Assembly: GCA_003254905.1 (NCBI GenBank)
Contig: QANU01011901.1
Span: 399,002-463,001, forward strand
Direction: 5' to 3'
Source of the DNA: Nissolia schottii
Taxonomy: Eukaryota; Streptophyta; Magnoliopsida; Fabales; Fabaceae
Length of the DNA: 64,000 nt
Shown: in pieces, positions 13,760 to 25,068 of the stretch
How positions within the stretch are numbered: the stretch's first letter is position 1
How the letters are laid out: each line of letters opens with the position of its first letter
Program-made: the position numbers and the translations under genes
Notes under the pieces: model-generated
What the model was told of the DNA's origin: nothing
The model's database searches: none
Seen by the model: only the letters and a program-made list of their open reading frames with translations

Positions 13760-14466
13760 GAAACCCTAGTAGAGTAGAAAACTGTGTCGCTAGGATTTCT
13801 CTCGTTGCCTCCTAGCTCGTGCCATCGACCAAGCCTCCAACTGCCTTCGTGCGTCCACAATTGCCCTCGTGCGTCTTCAATCGCCCGTGTGTTCTCTACC
13901 TCATCATTTTACTAACTTGGCATGCTTCCCACAAGGCATGGCGCGTTGAAGGTATCGCCTGACGCAACTGCTGCTCTTGTCGCGACTCTCCAACAAAGCT
14001 TCATGGGTGATGATGGTGGATCATCTTCTCAACAACCTAGCAGTGGTGTCAGAGTCCTTATCACGGACAAGGATTTTAATGCATTCAAGATAGAAAAGGT
14101 AACCCTTGGCTCTTCAAAAAATACATACTAAATCTGAAAAATTGGCGTGATGACATGGTTATCCAGGATGAAGATTTTTCTCAGGCTCTCATTCACGTAC
14201 AACTGTAGGACATGCCTGAAAAATTCAAAACCAAAGAAGCAAGACGCCAAATTATGGCTACTTTTGGCTCTCCAAGTAACAATGATGCAGTAGCCAACCC
14301 TCCATAGAAGAGATTGAGGACGGAAAACTTAAGCTGTAATGGCCACAAAATTGCCTCATTTGTTCCTTCTACTAAGAAAAGGGCTCTGGAGAATCCAAAC
14401 AATGGCTCAAGAAAGAATGTGTGTGCTAATGATGATTGGACACTAGGATTAGCAACCAAAAAGTAA
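13760..14466 (+). pseudogene. Broken gag-like (DUF4283) retroelement ORF1 fragment
   Basis: A local rise in GC and coding-like translation on the plus strand. An N-terminal piece begins at 13922 (MLPTRHGALKVSP). A second frame from about 14100 reads NPWLFKKYILNLKNW, then DFSQALIHVQL and MPEKFKTKEARRQI. That pattern (xPWLFxxxxLxLKxW ... DFSxxxxxVQ ... PxxFxTKE) matches the DUF4283 domain found in plant LINE-type ORF1 and gag-like proteins. A basic tail follows, with KRLRTENL and KKRALENPNNGSRKN. No reverse transcriptase is present downstream. The piece is broken in at least three places and is a fossil fragment. The exact element family is uncertain. Confidence 0.5.
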
Positions 14467-15639
14467 TTCCCCACGAGTTGGTTTTCGTGTTTAGGATTAG
14501 TAGGTTAATTTCACTTTAATTTTATGTATTTTCTTTAGCATTACCATATCTTATGCTATGTCAGCTGTCTGTGAAATTTTCCTGTTTAGAGTGCGGCGTT
14601 TAGTCCGTTGAACCTCTTTATAATTATTACTCATTTGAATAATGAATACAATATCTTTACCTTTAATAAAAAAAAATAACAATCCATTAATTTGATATAC
14701 CGGTCGAATAAGTGTTGTATATGCATAAAGGGACAAAGCCACTACGATACCCTTGCTATTTGTAGAAAATATAATCAATTTTGCAGTGATAATTAAAGTC
14801 GATCGCAACTACAATCAGACATTTTTTTCTGAACTATTTTGAGCAACCCATCAGACATTGGAGTGGTCCTCAACACCATTTCCTAAAGTATACTTATATA
14901 GCATGTAGGGCAATATATGCAGCGAAAATTAACACATCACACTACACATGGATTATTATTGGCTTATAATAAAATATTTTACTAGTGATTCCGAAAATTC
15001 ATCTAAAAGGGGTTTCTAGAACAATAATATTCTCCTCTCAAATGAGTTTAATTAATGGAAGACGTAGATATACACAAATTTTGGGGCCTTTGTAAAAACC
15101 AATATTATTGAAGAATAGGGGATTAGTGGTTTGCAGAATATTATTAAGAAACTTCAGAAGCGTTTCCATCAACTTTATGGATCCCATCTTTTTTTTTCTA
15201 ATGAGAGGAACCAATGGGGTGTATACAAAGCCTCTACCTAACGAGCTAGCACGTCCTTTTTAATAGATAGGCTTAATCATGCTCTTGAAAATGAATAAAG
15301 CCATAATCTACGAAATTGGAAAGTACTAGAGCTTGAATCTTCTACTAAAATATCTAGATTAAAATATGATATGATGTGCTTGATTATAGGCATAACATAT
15401 GCTTCTTTTGTTTTTCTTTAGACAAAAAAATAATAATAATAATAACAATAGTTGTGTGCATATGATTTTACTCAATTGAACGGAATAATAATCTATAGTG
15501 AATAGCCAAGTTTTTTTTCTTTCCCCTTTTCTGCAACAAGTCAACAAGTTTGAAGCATAAATCCCTAAACTTTGCTAGCTAGCCTTAAATCAAGATGTAT
15601 TTTTATTTCGTGATATCTAAAAAAAAAGTTTAATTATAT

Positions 15640-15700
15640 TTATTTACTGTATGAATTTTTTACATTATCATTCAATTAGATATTTTCATTGACATAACTT
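15640..15700. repeat. Dispersed repeat copy (diverged)
   Basis: A stretch with TACTGTATGAATTTTTTACATTATC and ATTCAATTAGATA resembles the tail of the family described at 9345-9400. Only weakly supported. Confidence 0.3.
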
Positions 15701-15938
15701 TTGAATTAAAGAGATAAAAAATTAACTATTTATGTTAATGTAATACGATTTGATTGATTGACATTATAAAAAATTATTATATGGTTAATAAATAAGAATT
15801 AAACTACAAAAACACAGCACAGAAGGAGGCTAGTTCCAATGAAATCCTCACGCATCGAAGGCTACGTGTCCACTGGGGGCATGTCAATGATACAGTGAAA
15901 GAACCCTAACGCACAAGAAAAGTATTTTTTTTTACATC

Positions 15939-16031
15939 AAGAAAAAAACAAATTTAACAACAAATAAATCCCTCGTTAAATCTTGATTAGCGACGGAATT
16001 TTTAAGCCAAATTCTGATTTTTCTTGTAGTG
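15939..16031. mobile_element. CACTA-type terminal fragment or mini-element
   Basis: The right end reads TTTTTCTTGTAGTG; its reverse complement CACTACAAGAAAAAT matches the terminus of the large CACTA elements in this window. Just inside it is GCGACGGAATTT, a motif style usual in subterminal regions of plant CACTA elements. The left side has ACATCAAGAAAAAAACA, which may be a decayed opposite terminus. If so, this is a roughly 90-bp internal-deletion derivative. No clean 3-bp target duplication was found, so it may equally be a stranded right end. Confidence 0.45.
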
Positions 16032-17399
16032 TTTGATAAGCAATAAAGATTTATATCAGTTTGTCTCGAATTAATCAAATACAAATTCAGCACATAATCC
16101 ACCCGTGAATAGCATGTACACATGCGATGCTCTCTAATCTCTGAACATAGTCACACATTTTATACATAGGCATAATATATATTTGGCCTTTTATGTATGT
16201 GGTTGGTGCATGCTGCTTTGGAGGATGCAAGTTATTGTATATATTATATACAGTGGCATTTATTTGATGCTCAAATGAAGTGTATATGTAGTTACTTAAC
16301 ATTGTCCTTGTGTGCACCGTCCTAATAACTTTGTTAACGAGACAACGCCCCGACCAGAGTGACAGTATGGACTTGAAAAGGGAAAGGATTTTGGGACATG
16401 GAAAAGATGGTTTCATACTATAAGTAGTGACAAAATCATTGCATATAAAAAAATAAACCCTAATTAACAAAGCAACAAATTCCTGTGGACATCACTAGCT
16501 AGCAAGCACACATAAGTTTTATAAGCTTTACAAGCCACGTGATTCTCATGTAATGAAATTAAAGTTTCATCTTTGTTATATTAGAATCACATATAGCTAG
16601 AGGCGTATATACAAGCATATTAATTAATTAACATAAATAGTTGTTTAATAATGGGGAAACAATATGCATGCTGATCCAAGTTTTAGATTCCACCCATTAT
16701 ATATATATACACACACACACCCCTTTGTTTTGCAATCTTATCCGAAGAAAATTATGCTTCATCAAATAATATAAATAGTTTTGAGAAAAGAGAGTATATA
16801 TGGTCGAATCGTGATGCTTATTTATCATTCTCTCTATCCAAACACACTTTAAAAGTTCCATTGATGAGAATAATTAATCATAAGGGGGTCCATTAAAGCT
16901 CAATATATAAAGCACAAATCTGATGTAGTAATATTTTAAGACATGGTTCACACTTGCCCAATAAGTAATACTCGTCCACATTCGATGAAACCCCGGACAT
17001 GTTTCCCCTTAGTTTTTGGGTTATACAATAAAATGAACGGGAAATGCTAATGTGTATTTGTTCAATCATATATATATATGTGTGTGTGGGATTATAAATA
17101 AAAGAGTACAACCAACAAAGTCAAACATAGTTACTAGATAATTGAGTTTTTTAAGTATTTAGTTAAAAATTTACTTTTCTGATAGTGTGCATGAAAAATG
17201 TTTTGTTGAGAAAGACATACTTATTTCAGTGATTTCGAAGCTTCGAAGACAGATTAATCGATGTCAACGACAAACATCTCCTGAACAACTAAAAAATAAA
17301 TAAAAAGAGTAATTAATTAGAAGTGCCACCCTTTAACTTTTAAGAAATATATAACACTAAACTTCAAATTTGAGTGAATATATTATGGATTTAATTAAT

Positions 17400-17460
17400 T
17401 GGAATGCACTGATAGAGTGTTAAAAAATTTTGCATTATCGTCTAATTATGTATCAACAAA
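17400..17460. repeat. Dispersed repeat copy (GCACTGACAGTGTAAA family)
   Basis: Reads TGCACTGATAGAGTGTTAAA, then GCATTATCGTCTAATTATG. A diverged family member lying directly left of the 2.8-kb CACTA element. Confidence 0.45.
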
Positions 17461-17502
17461 TTAATAACTATGATTGATTATCACACGCACAATTTAAAAG
17501 GT

Positions 17503-17505
17503 CAT
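17503..17505. repeat. Target-site duplication CAT, left
   Basis: CAT abuts the left terminus of the 2.8-kb CACTA element and is repeated at 20344-20346 after the right TAGTG. Three bases is the CACTA standard. Confidence 0.85.
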
Positions 17506-19079
17506 CACTACAAGAAAACAACTCATTACCGTCAACGTTACCGTCGGTTTTTTTACATTACCGTAGGCATTACCGTCGGACGTGGGCACACGGTAAAGTG
17601 GTCGATGGTAATCATTTTACCGTCAGAAAATGACAACCGACAGTAATTACCGTCGGTATAAACCGACGTAAACCGGTTCACATTTGAGTACATTTGAACC
17701 GGTTTACCGTCGGTTCAAGGCGACGGTAATATAATAATATTTTACTCGTGTTCGTTACCGTGGGATATATCCGACGGTAATAATTAAATATTTTTAAAAA
17801 ATAAAATTATAATTAATTTTGTATTACTTGTTTTAATAAATGACTATAATCATATCAATAAAAAAATTCATTTAATTTTTGTAATTTATAAATATATTAA
17901 AATTTATATTTAATAACTAATTAAATATTTATATGTTATGTGGTGGACAACATATATTCCGTTTATGGTTGGTAGAATTTAAAGATGGACGGTGCACATG
18001 TGAAAAATATAGTTTCTTAGGTAAAAGACAAATAAGTAATAGGGGACAGATATCTCACTGGTGGCTCAAATTCAAGCTTCTGCAACAATAGTTTCTCAAA
18101 TAAACCTACACACTCCTCCTTGTGCTGATGAAAGAACAACATATAGTCAGAATAGAAATTAAATGTTTTGCAACAAAAGTGAGAAAACAGTTGAAATAAA
18201 TGTACTTTTTAACGCAAACTCAACATAGCTAGAAACACTGAACCAATTCAGATGATATTTAATTACATGTTTAAAGACTTTTTCAATATTTCATCGACTT
18301 GGTAATATACATAAAGCTTAAATAACTAAAGAAATGAGCTTTAGACTTAATGTAAGAATCTCAACCATTCAGAATTGTAGCCCTGGGGTCCTAGATGCCT
18401 AATCTTCTCTCATAAATGAAGTTTGATGTGTAAAAATGAAAAAACTTGCCTTTATCCAGTAGAGAAGGCATCTCCTCAGCAAAAACACAAACGGTACCCA
18501 ATTGTCAGATGATCTTACCTCCGAGCTATAAACTTTAATATAGACTTTGGTTCAAATATATGGTGCCCCACTTGTAATTGAGCAAATGCAAATAGAGTAA
18601 GATTCAAACCTTAGAAAACATATCTTGCTTCATTTTCTATCTACAAGAAGACATCTCTTAATTCCTAGTAGCAAGGTCCCACTATCTACTTCCAGTACTA
18701 TTTCAAGAGATAACTGATTTTGAGCTTTTTCATTTGTTGTAAAAATGGAAAAATAATATAAAAATCAATCACACTTCATCTAGACCAACACATATTTATT
18801 ACAATTCATAGTTTGTCAATTACTCAAGATGCCTAAAATGTATAAGGGAAGTAACACTAGTATGATTTAGTTGCAATATAGATTAGTTTCACACAAATTT
18901 AAAAGTTGTTAAAACTTAAAAGTTTGGTGTTTGTTAACATTTAACTTTATTATGTTCTGTTAATAAAACTAGCATCAACATCTTTACTTTTAGAACAAGG
19001 GAAGATTTAGATCAAATTAAGTAAATACAACACAATGAGTGACCCTCTAAGTTCAAGTACAATTCCAATTACAACACAA

Positions 19080-19172
19080 AAGTGGTCAACGCCCTCAAAA
19101 TATTCCGGCTTTATCACTCCTCAGTTCTCATAATATCTATCGTACATCGAAAATATTACCGCGTGAATCATT
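19080..19172 (-). pseudogene. TNPD start fragment (transposase-associated domain remnant)
   Basis: On the minus strand the frame gives MYDRYYEN, a stop, then GVIKPEYFEGVDHF. The large element has MHD.YYENRGVIKSEFLEGVDYF at the same place (33900-33977). This is the N-terminal part of the plant transposase-associated domain. After about 30 residues the two elements diverge, which marks where the rest of TNPD has been lost. Not functional. Confidence 0.7.
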
Positions 19173-19959
19173 TTTTCCAGAAATCCTACGTGCATGTTAC
19201 ACAAATTATGGACGTGAACTTAATAATTAATAATTTTAATGACTTAACTGAATGCATTACAAATTAATTCCACACAAATATTTCTTAAACAGTTCTAAAA
19301 CATAGGCCCTCCAATCTCCGCAAACAACACATAATCACCGTTGCTAGCACACCAATTCAAACAATGTCAGAAAGTAACGCTAAGCGTTTCTTCCCCCAGT
19401 CTAGCTATACAACTCCAATCCTACAAATCTATCCTAATAAAATAAGTACTCTATCCTAGTACCAATAAAGTTTAAGACATACCTAATTGTCGTTGATAAT
19501 TGTTTGATCAATCCTTGACACAATCCTTAACTCCTTAGATCCTCAGCTCATTACAAATTAAGTGGTGGCGGCACATCCTTAGCATAAGTCATGGCAACCA
19601 AAAGAAATGAAATGTTAAATAAACATAGACAATGTTATGAAATTAACATATATTTTGTGGGGTGCAAAGGAAAGAACAGAAGCAAGGAATATGTGGCTTT
19701 AGTGGTGGTGGCGCGGTGGTGTGAAAAAAAGAAAACAATAGCTACCCACAATGCAAGACAACATACCTGTAGCAATATTACAGCAGTAGTGGCACGGTGG
19801 AATCTCTATAGTGGCACGGTGGTGGCGCCGCCGTTGCACGGTGGTGTTATGGTGGTGAGTGGGGAAGGAGAGAAGGGAAGAGAAAGGAGAAAGAAGGAGA
19901 AAGAAGTTGCAGTAATGAGAAGAAGAGAAAGGAAATTCGCTTAAGTATTTTTCTGAAAG

Positions 19960-20343
19960 ATTACCGTCAGATTTATCCGACGGTAACTAGTGAATTCTAA
20001 CGGTAATAATATAAAATAAAACGCATCGTTTTATTAAATACATTACTGTCGGTAATTACCGACGGTAACTTGCTTCCCAAAAACGATGCATTTTTATTCA
20101 TAAAGTTACCGTCGGATCTAAGCAACACCAACAGTAACCCAATTACACGGCGCCAGCATTTTAGAGCCAAAATGAAAAATTTTAAATAAAATTTTTACCG
20201 TCGGTAATATCCGACGGTAAAGGCGGCTGTTACCCAAGATAATGGACATATTGCTTCTTTTTTTCCACGAATCGGTTACCGTCAGTAAAGTGGTAAATGC
20301 CAACAGTAATTTTGGGGCGGTAATAGTCATATTTCTAGTAGTG
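19960..20343. repeat. Right subterminal array of ACCGTC/GACGGT palindromes
   Basis: At least four hairpin-forming pairs (TACCGTCAGATTTATCCGAC..., TACTGTCGGTAATTACCGAC..., TACCGTCGGTAATATCCGAC...) occur in 380 bp, ending at the CACTA terminus. In the En/Spm family, such subterminal motifs bind TNPA and are needed in cis for excision. Confidence 0.8.
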
Positions 20344-20487
20344 CATCTAAATCAAGTAAATTAATTAGACAATTATGTAAAATCTTTTACACTAACCGTG
20401 TATCAAAATTAAACTCATATATTATACCTCATTCCAAATTTTACTAAGCCCCAAGTTAAGTTTTGCTTTTAACACGGGACATAATGT

Positions 20488-21028
20488 TTGGGTCCATGAT
20501 GGACCCACTCAATATTAACTCCTAGATTTCATTTAAAAACATCAACGGTTGAAATTAATTATATTTCAATTTTTTGCACGTTAGTTTTTCTTGTTCCACA
20601 AAAAAAATTTCTGTTTTTGCACCGCCGCACACACCACCAGCCCACCACCGGCCTCCTCCACGGAAACACAACCATGCTGCCTCCCAATTCAGCTACTCCA
20701 ATGATGTTGGCCCCTCACATTTAAGCTACAATCCAAGTAATGTCTTCAATTTTATTACGAGTAAAATATTATTTTCATCGTTGGAGTTAACAATTTTTAT
20801 CAATTTTGTCCTTTCATCCCCGAAATTACTAAACGTCGATCACGTTCATCCATGGTGTTAAGTCTTGAAGGGACTAACTTGATAAATGTTTGACAATTTC
20901 AATGACAATTTTAATTCTTTTAAAAATTTAGAGATAAAATTGATGAAAATTGCAAATTTTAGGACTACCATGATATTTCTGAAATCAGAAGTTGATATTA
21001 GGGGTTCAGTCCATTTGGACCATCCAAC
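20488..21028. mobile_element. Foldback element, about 540 bp
   Basis: The left end GGGTCCATGATGGACCCACT followed by CAATATTAACTCC is an inverted copy of the right end, which reads TTGATATTAGGGGTTCAGT then CCATTTGGACC. The arms are about 35 bp and imperfect. The centre includes a pyrimidine/proline-codon-rich stretch (CCACCACCGGCC) and no transposase. Probably a non-autonomous DNA transposon. The exact ends and target duplication are not resolved. Confidence 0.45.
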
Positions 21029-22059
21029 AGCAAGAACATAAGAACTATATATGCAGTTTTGTTAAAAAAAATATAAAAATGTACTGTCAAAATTCGAATT
21101 TCTGATTTTATTTCTAATAGATCCTAAATAAATTATGACCTCAATTAACCGTTTGTAGCGGTTCCGTGGTAGATAGGAAAAGTTCACTTGCGTGGTGTAA
21201 CAGACATTTAGCAATATTCAATAGATATGGTTTAGTGTAGCCGAGCCACGCACATAAAATCCTGGTCATTTTTTTAAATGTATTTAACAATAGTATTTTT
21301 TTTAGTTTTATAACTGATCGGATTTTATCTATCTGATATTAAAAAAATTGACAACTACGCAGATAAATTTTGACCACTTCTAAAATATATTTAACTATAT
21401 TTTCTAAAAATTTTAGAGGTGACCAAATTTTATTTGAAATTTTTATGAAATGTTAAAACACTTATGAAATTTAAAATACTGTTAAAATGTTAAAAGTGAC
21501 CAAATTTTATATACCTAAAAATTTTTGCCACACGTTTTTTTTTCCTACATTTATCATCAAATATAGCTAAATGTAATTAAGACTTAACTTGGTAATGTTG
21601 TAACTTTTTTAGAGTGATGAACTCTCTAATTTTTTAAAAGTTATTTTAAAAAAGTCATAATAATATTATTTGATAAAAAATTAAAAAATAATTTTCAATA
21701 CGTAGAAGTTGTAAGCATAATATTTGGTAAATAAATTTTAAAATTATTATTTTTACCTAAAAATACTATAATAAACACAAATATTAAATATAGTAATAAT
21801 AATGTTATATTAATATTTTTATTTTTACATAATATAAGTCGATACTAAAAAAGTTACTTACAATAAATCTAATACCATCCCCTGACTTTTAAAAACCAAC
21901 GACAAAAGTACATCAATTTGTTGTTTACCAAACAAAAAAAAATTGATTTATAATTTTTAAAAATAAAAGCACTATTTTAAAAAACTTTACCAAACCAAAC
22001 CTAAATATCATTATACAACACAACTGAACTTTCCTATTTACCAAGAGCAAACCCTCCTA

Positions 22060-22262
22060 TTAAATGTATAAATATTTTGGTTTTTTTTACAAGTATAAGT
22101 TTATCACCTCATATTTTACACACGCTAACAATAAAATTGATAGAACCAATGGTTTGAGTACTTACCTTGAATAAAATTTATGTAAGTCATTTTTATTGTT
22201 AACATGTTAAAATATAAAGTGTTAAATTTGTACTCGTGCAAAAACCTTTCAAATATTTATGC
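22060..22262. mobile_element. 203-bp MITE with 8-bp target duplication
   Basis: Two arms of about 75 bp are imperfect inverted copies. The left has TATAAATATTTTGG, then TTTACAAGTATAAGTTTATC and GCTAACAATAAAA. The right has the reverse complement of each, in reverse order. The element is flanked on both sides by CCCTCCTA (22052-22059 and 22263-22270). An 8-bp duplication with long terminal inverted repeats suggests a hAT-type miniature element. There is no coding capacity. Confidence 0.7.
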
Positions 22263-22899
22263 CCCTCCTACAACTTTTAACATATTGCGTTTGGTCACAA
22301 AGATAAAGAGATAAAATTTTTGTTCCTCTATACTCCAATTTTGTGTCTTCCTATGCAATTTTTTTTGTTTTTTTGTTTTAGTTTCAGTGAAGTACAAAAA
22401 ATATAAATTTTTTTTATTCCTATGTCTTTGTTCCCCTATCTTATCTTTAGTACCAAATACAACCTAAAATTACTTCACAATGTTAAGCTTAAATTAATTT
22501 GTAGTGTACGAGAATTTAAGAAACTCATTACAGTCATTTATTACAATGGAATTTAATAAAAAAAATTGGTCCCTCCCTCACTCCAAAGTCTAAACTTGAT
22601 CAAAATTCAAAGATAGCTAAATGGGAAATTTATTGCAGCCGTCCTAGATGGGGCACATGTAGAAAGTTGTCATTTTCATCATGAGACAGTTTGTTGAAGA
22701 ATTGCGAATTACTACTATCCCACCTTCTTTACGAAATGAAATGGAGTTCCATTTCGCAGTGTGTTGCGCCTGCAATGCCTGAGCAGCTCGGTAATTAATA
22801 TTGGAATCATACACAAGTGTAAATTTAAAATATGAAACAGGACCCAAAAAAAAAAAAATTAAAGAGAAAATTGTATATATAGTTCGAAAATAAACATTA

Positions 22900-24700
22900 C
22901 AAGTGTGTTACAAGTAACACGTTAGAGAGATATGTTATCCATAATATAATATTAAATTTCTTTTACTGGCAATGTCATGTGACATTTTTTTTTTGATTTT
23001 TTAAATCCTATTTACTAGCATTGTCATGTCTCTTTATTTCTTGATCTTGAATTTTTAAGTGATTTTGAATTATAATTATCATTTCATCATTTATCATTTA
23101 TCTCGTTAATGTTATCTCATTGTAATTACTATATCATATGTTTTAATATTTATTTTATTATTAACACTATTTATTATATTGTGTCAGTTCATTTTTCTCA
23201 TTTACATTATTTTTAACTTTTTATCTTCTATAACGGTATGTAAAGTGTAACAATTTTTAATATTAACATATGAAATATAAAGTAATTTTTCGATAAACAT
23301 ATTTAAGATAATATGATAGATTACAAATTTACAATTTAGTTTATGGATTTATAAAGAAGAAAAATAACCTAAGTATCATTACGGTTGAGTTAAATATTAT
23401 TTTTTAAGAAAAACTAATGAGTAAAAATTATAAGTGTTTTTCTCATCCCAAAAATAATTCACTTCAAATATAAAATAAATATAATATTTTTCATTTAATC
23501 TTTTTGTGTAAAGTTAAATTACACAAATAAATAGTTAAGGTTTAGGTATAAGTCTTCTTATTATACTTTGAAATATATTATAATCAATTTTTAATATGAT
23601 GCAAATTTGGCCCAAGACCATATTTTTATTAACTACACTTAAAATGTGTATCTTATACTATAAAAAGAAATACTTTTATTAACAAAAATAACATTTTATA
23701 ATATTTTAAGTCACCCTCAATTTGATAATCCTGTAGAAATTGTAGTCTTGACTTTAAAAGTTAAACCTTTGCTAAAAACTACATTTTTTTTGTTAAAGGA
23801 AAATGCAAATATTAATCAAAATGTAAAGTACTTAATAAGTTTTGACACAATATATATATGAAAAGGAGAATGAAAATATTGTTTAAAAAGTATGTAATCA
23901 AATGTCAATATTTTTATTATAATCATTTAAAAAATTTTAAAAAATTGAAATCTATATTAAAAATTATTTGTAATATAAGAATGACTATAAGTAATATTTG
24001 ATTTTATATATCTGCAATGTATGTGCGATGCACAAAAAAAAGTGATTAATTATAACCACAAACCATAAAGATAATATTTCTACAATAATAGTAGGATTAA
24101 ATCCAATTAGTTTAGAAAAAATAATTATAGTTTCAATATAAAGTTATTTTATTTTTGTGCAATAATGCATGAGAAAAATAATTAATTAATAAACATAAAT
24201 CATAAAGATAACATTTAGTTTACAATAATATGAGGATTAGGAATCTGATTAATTAATTTAAAAAAAGTTATTTACAGTTTTAACATGAAGTGACATTTAA
24301 TTTAGATTATTTGTGTTTAGGGTTTAGGGTTTAGGGTGTAAAAAAATTGTTAATGTATGTAAAAAAAACTAATTTGTAAATGTAGTTGTTAAATTGTTAT
24401 ACTTTTTGTTAGAGAAATCATTTTATACATCATGGTATAAAAAAAAATCATGCATCACCTGAAATATAAACCACTGATCATTATTCTCTCTATCATTTTT
24501 TTTTACTCCCAAAAATAATCAATAAAATATACTCCCTTGCGTAATACATATTTTTTTATACCATAATTTTTAAAATAATTTCTCCGTTTTGTTGATCAAT
24601 TATATATCATTTCTCATAATTAATCTAAGGGAGCACGCACGCGCACACAACAAAGTGTAGAAAAGTCAAACTGCCAAAGCTTCCTACTACGAGTAGTTCC
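22900..24700. other. Very AT-rich spacer upstream of the MYB gene
   Basis: No open frame of any quality. The stretch is dominated by A/T runs and holds a short telomere-like tract at 24315-24336. A TTTGACTTTT (W-box-like, minus strand) occurs near 24664-24671, about 400 bp upstream of the MYB start codon. Confidence 0.5.
24315..24336. repeat. Interstitial telomere-type repeat (TTTAGGG)3
   Basis: Three perfect copies of the plant telomere heptamer TTTAGGG in an AT-rich spacer. Too short to be an old chromosome end. Single telo-boxes also occur in plant promoters. Confidence 0.8.
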
Positions 24701-24762
24701 AAAACTTACAATTAATTAATCATCCTCCCTATCTAGTGTTTGTTAATTAATTAAACCATTCA

Positions 24763-24947
24763 TTCTCTCTCTCTCTCTCTCCTTCTTCGTCTTCTTTACT
24801 TCTTCATCCTTCTCTCTGGTCTCATCCCATCCCAACTATCGTTTTCGTTTTCAAACCCCGCCCCCCTCTATATATATAGATCCCCACCCCCTTCTCTATC
24901 TTCCCCTGTAACAATCCAACAAGTCCTTCTCTCTCTCTCTCTCTCTT
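24763..24947 (+). promoter_or_regulatory. MYB core promoter with TATA box and CT-rich tracts
   Basis: A TATA box (CTCTATATATATAGATCC, about 24867-24881) lies about 190 bp before the MYB start codon, which predicts transcription from around 24905. (CT)n tracts at 24763-24782 and 24928-24947 flank it; the second would fall in the 5' leader. No ATG occurs between the predicted start of transcription and 25069, so the leader carries no upstream ORF. Confidence 0.55.
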
Positions 24948-25068
24948 TCTCAATCTCATTCATACCTGTTCATCTAAGCAAAAGCTACACAACATACACA
25001 CCCTCCCTCTTCAATCGATCAAAGCTCTCTTTGATTTGATTTGAGGCATAAATAATAAAAAACAATCA

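Larger units (their letters stand above)
17506..20343 (-). mobile_element. Non-autonomous CACTA (En/Spm) element, 2.84 kb
   Basis: The left end CACTACAAGAAAAC and the right end (reverse complement CACTACTAGAAAT) are the conserved plant CACTA termini. The 3-bp target duplication CAT lies at 17503-17505 and 20344-20346. Both subterminal regions (17520-17780 and 19960-20330) are packed with inverted ACCGTCGG / CCGACGGT motifs, the presumed binding sites of the TNPA-like protein. The interior at 19080-19460 is clearly similar to the start region of the TNPD gene of the large element (33900-34240), for example the shared phrase CAGTCTAGC.ATACAACTCC. A GGTGG-rich tract at 19680-19930 matches 34440-34700. 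The body of the transposase is missing, so mobility would need a partner. Orientation is taken from the TNPD remnant. Confidence 0.92.

Noticed and set aside
14931-14950. CACTACACATGG as left end for the CACTA terminus at 16031
   Set aside because: It matches only the first six bases, has no matching 3-bp flank and shows no subterminal motifs.
16087-16470. 127-codon minus-strand frame
   Set aside because: No domain, poor composition and no promoter or splice context. Chance frame in AT-rich DNA.
20574-20861. 95-codon proline-rich frame
   Set aside because: It lies inside the foldback element at 20488-21028 and shows no domain. Its composition follows CCACCA repeats.
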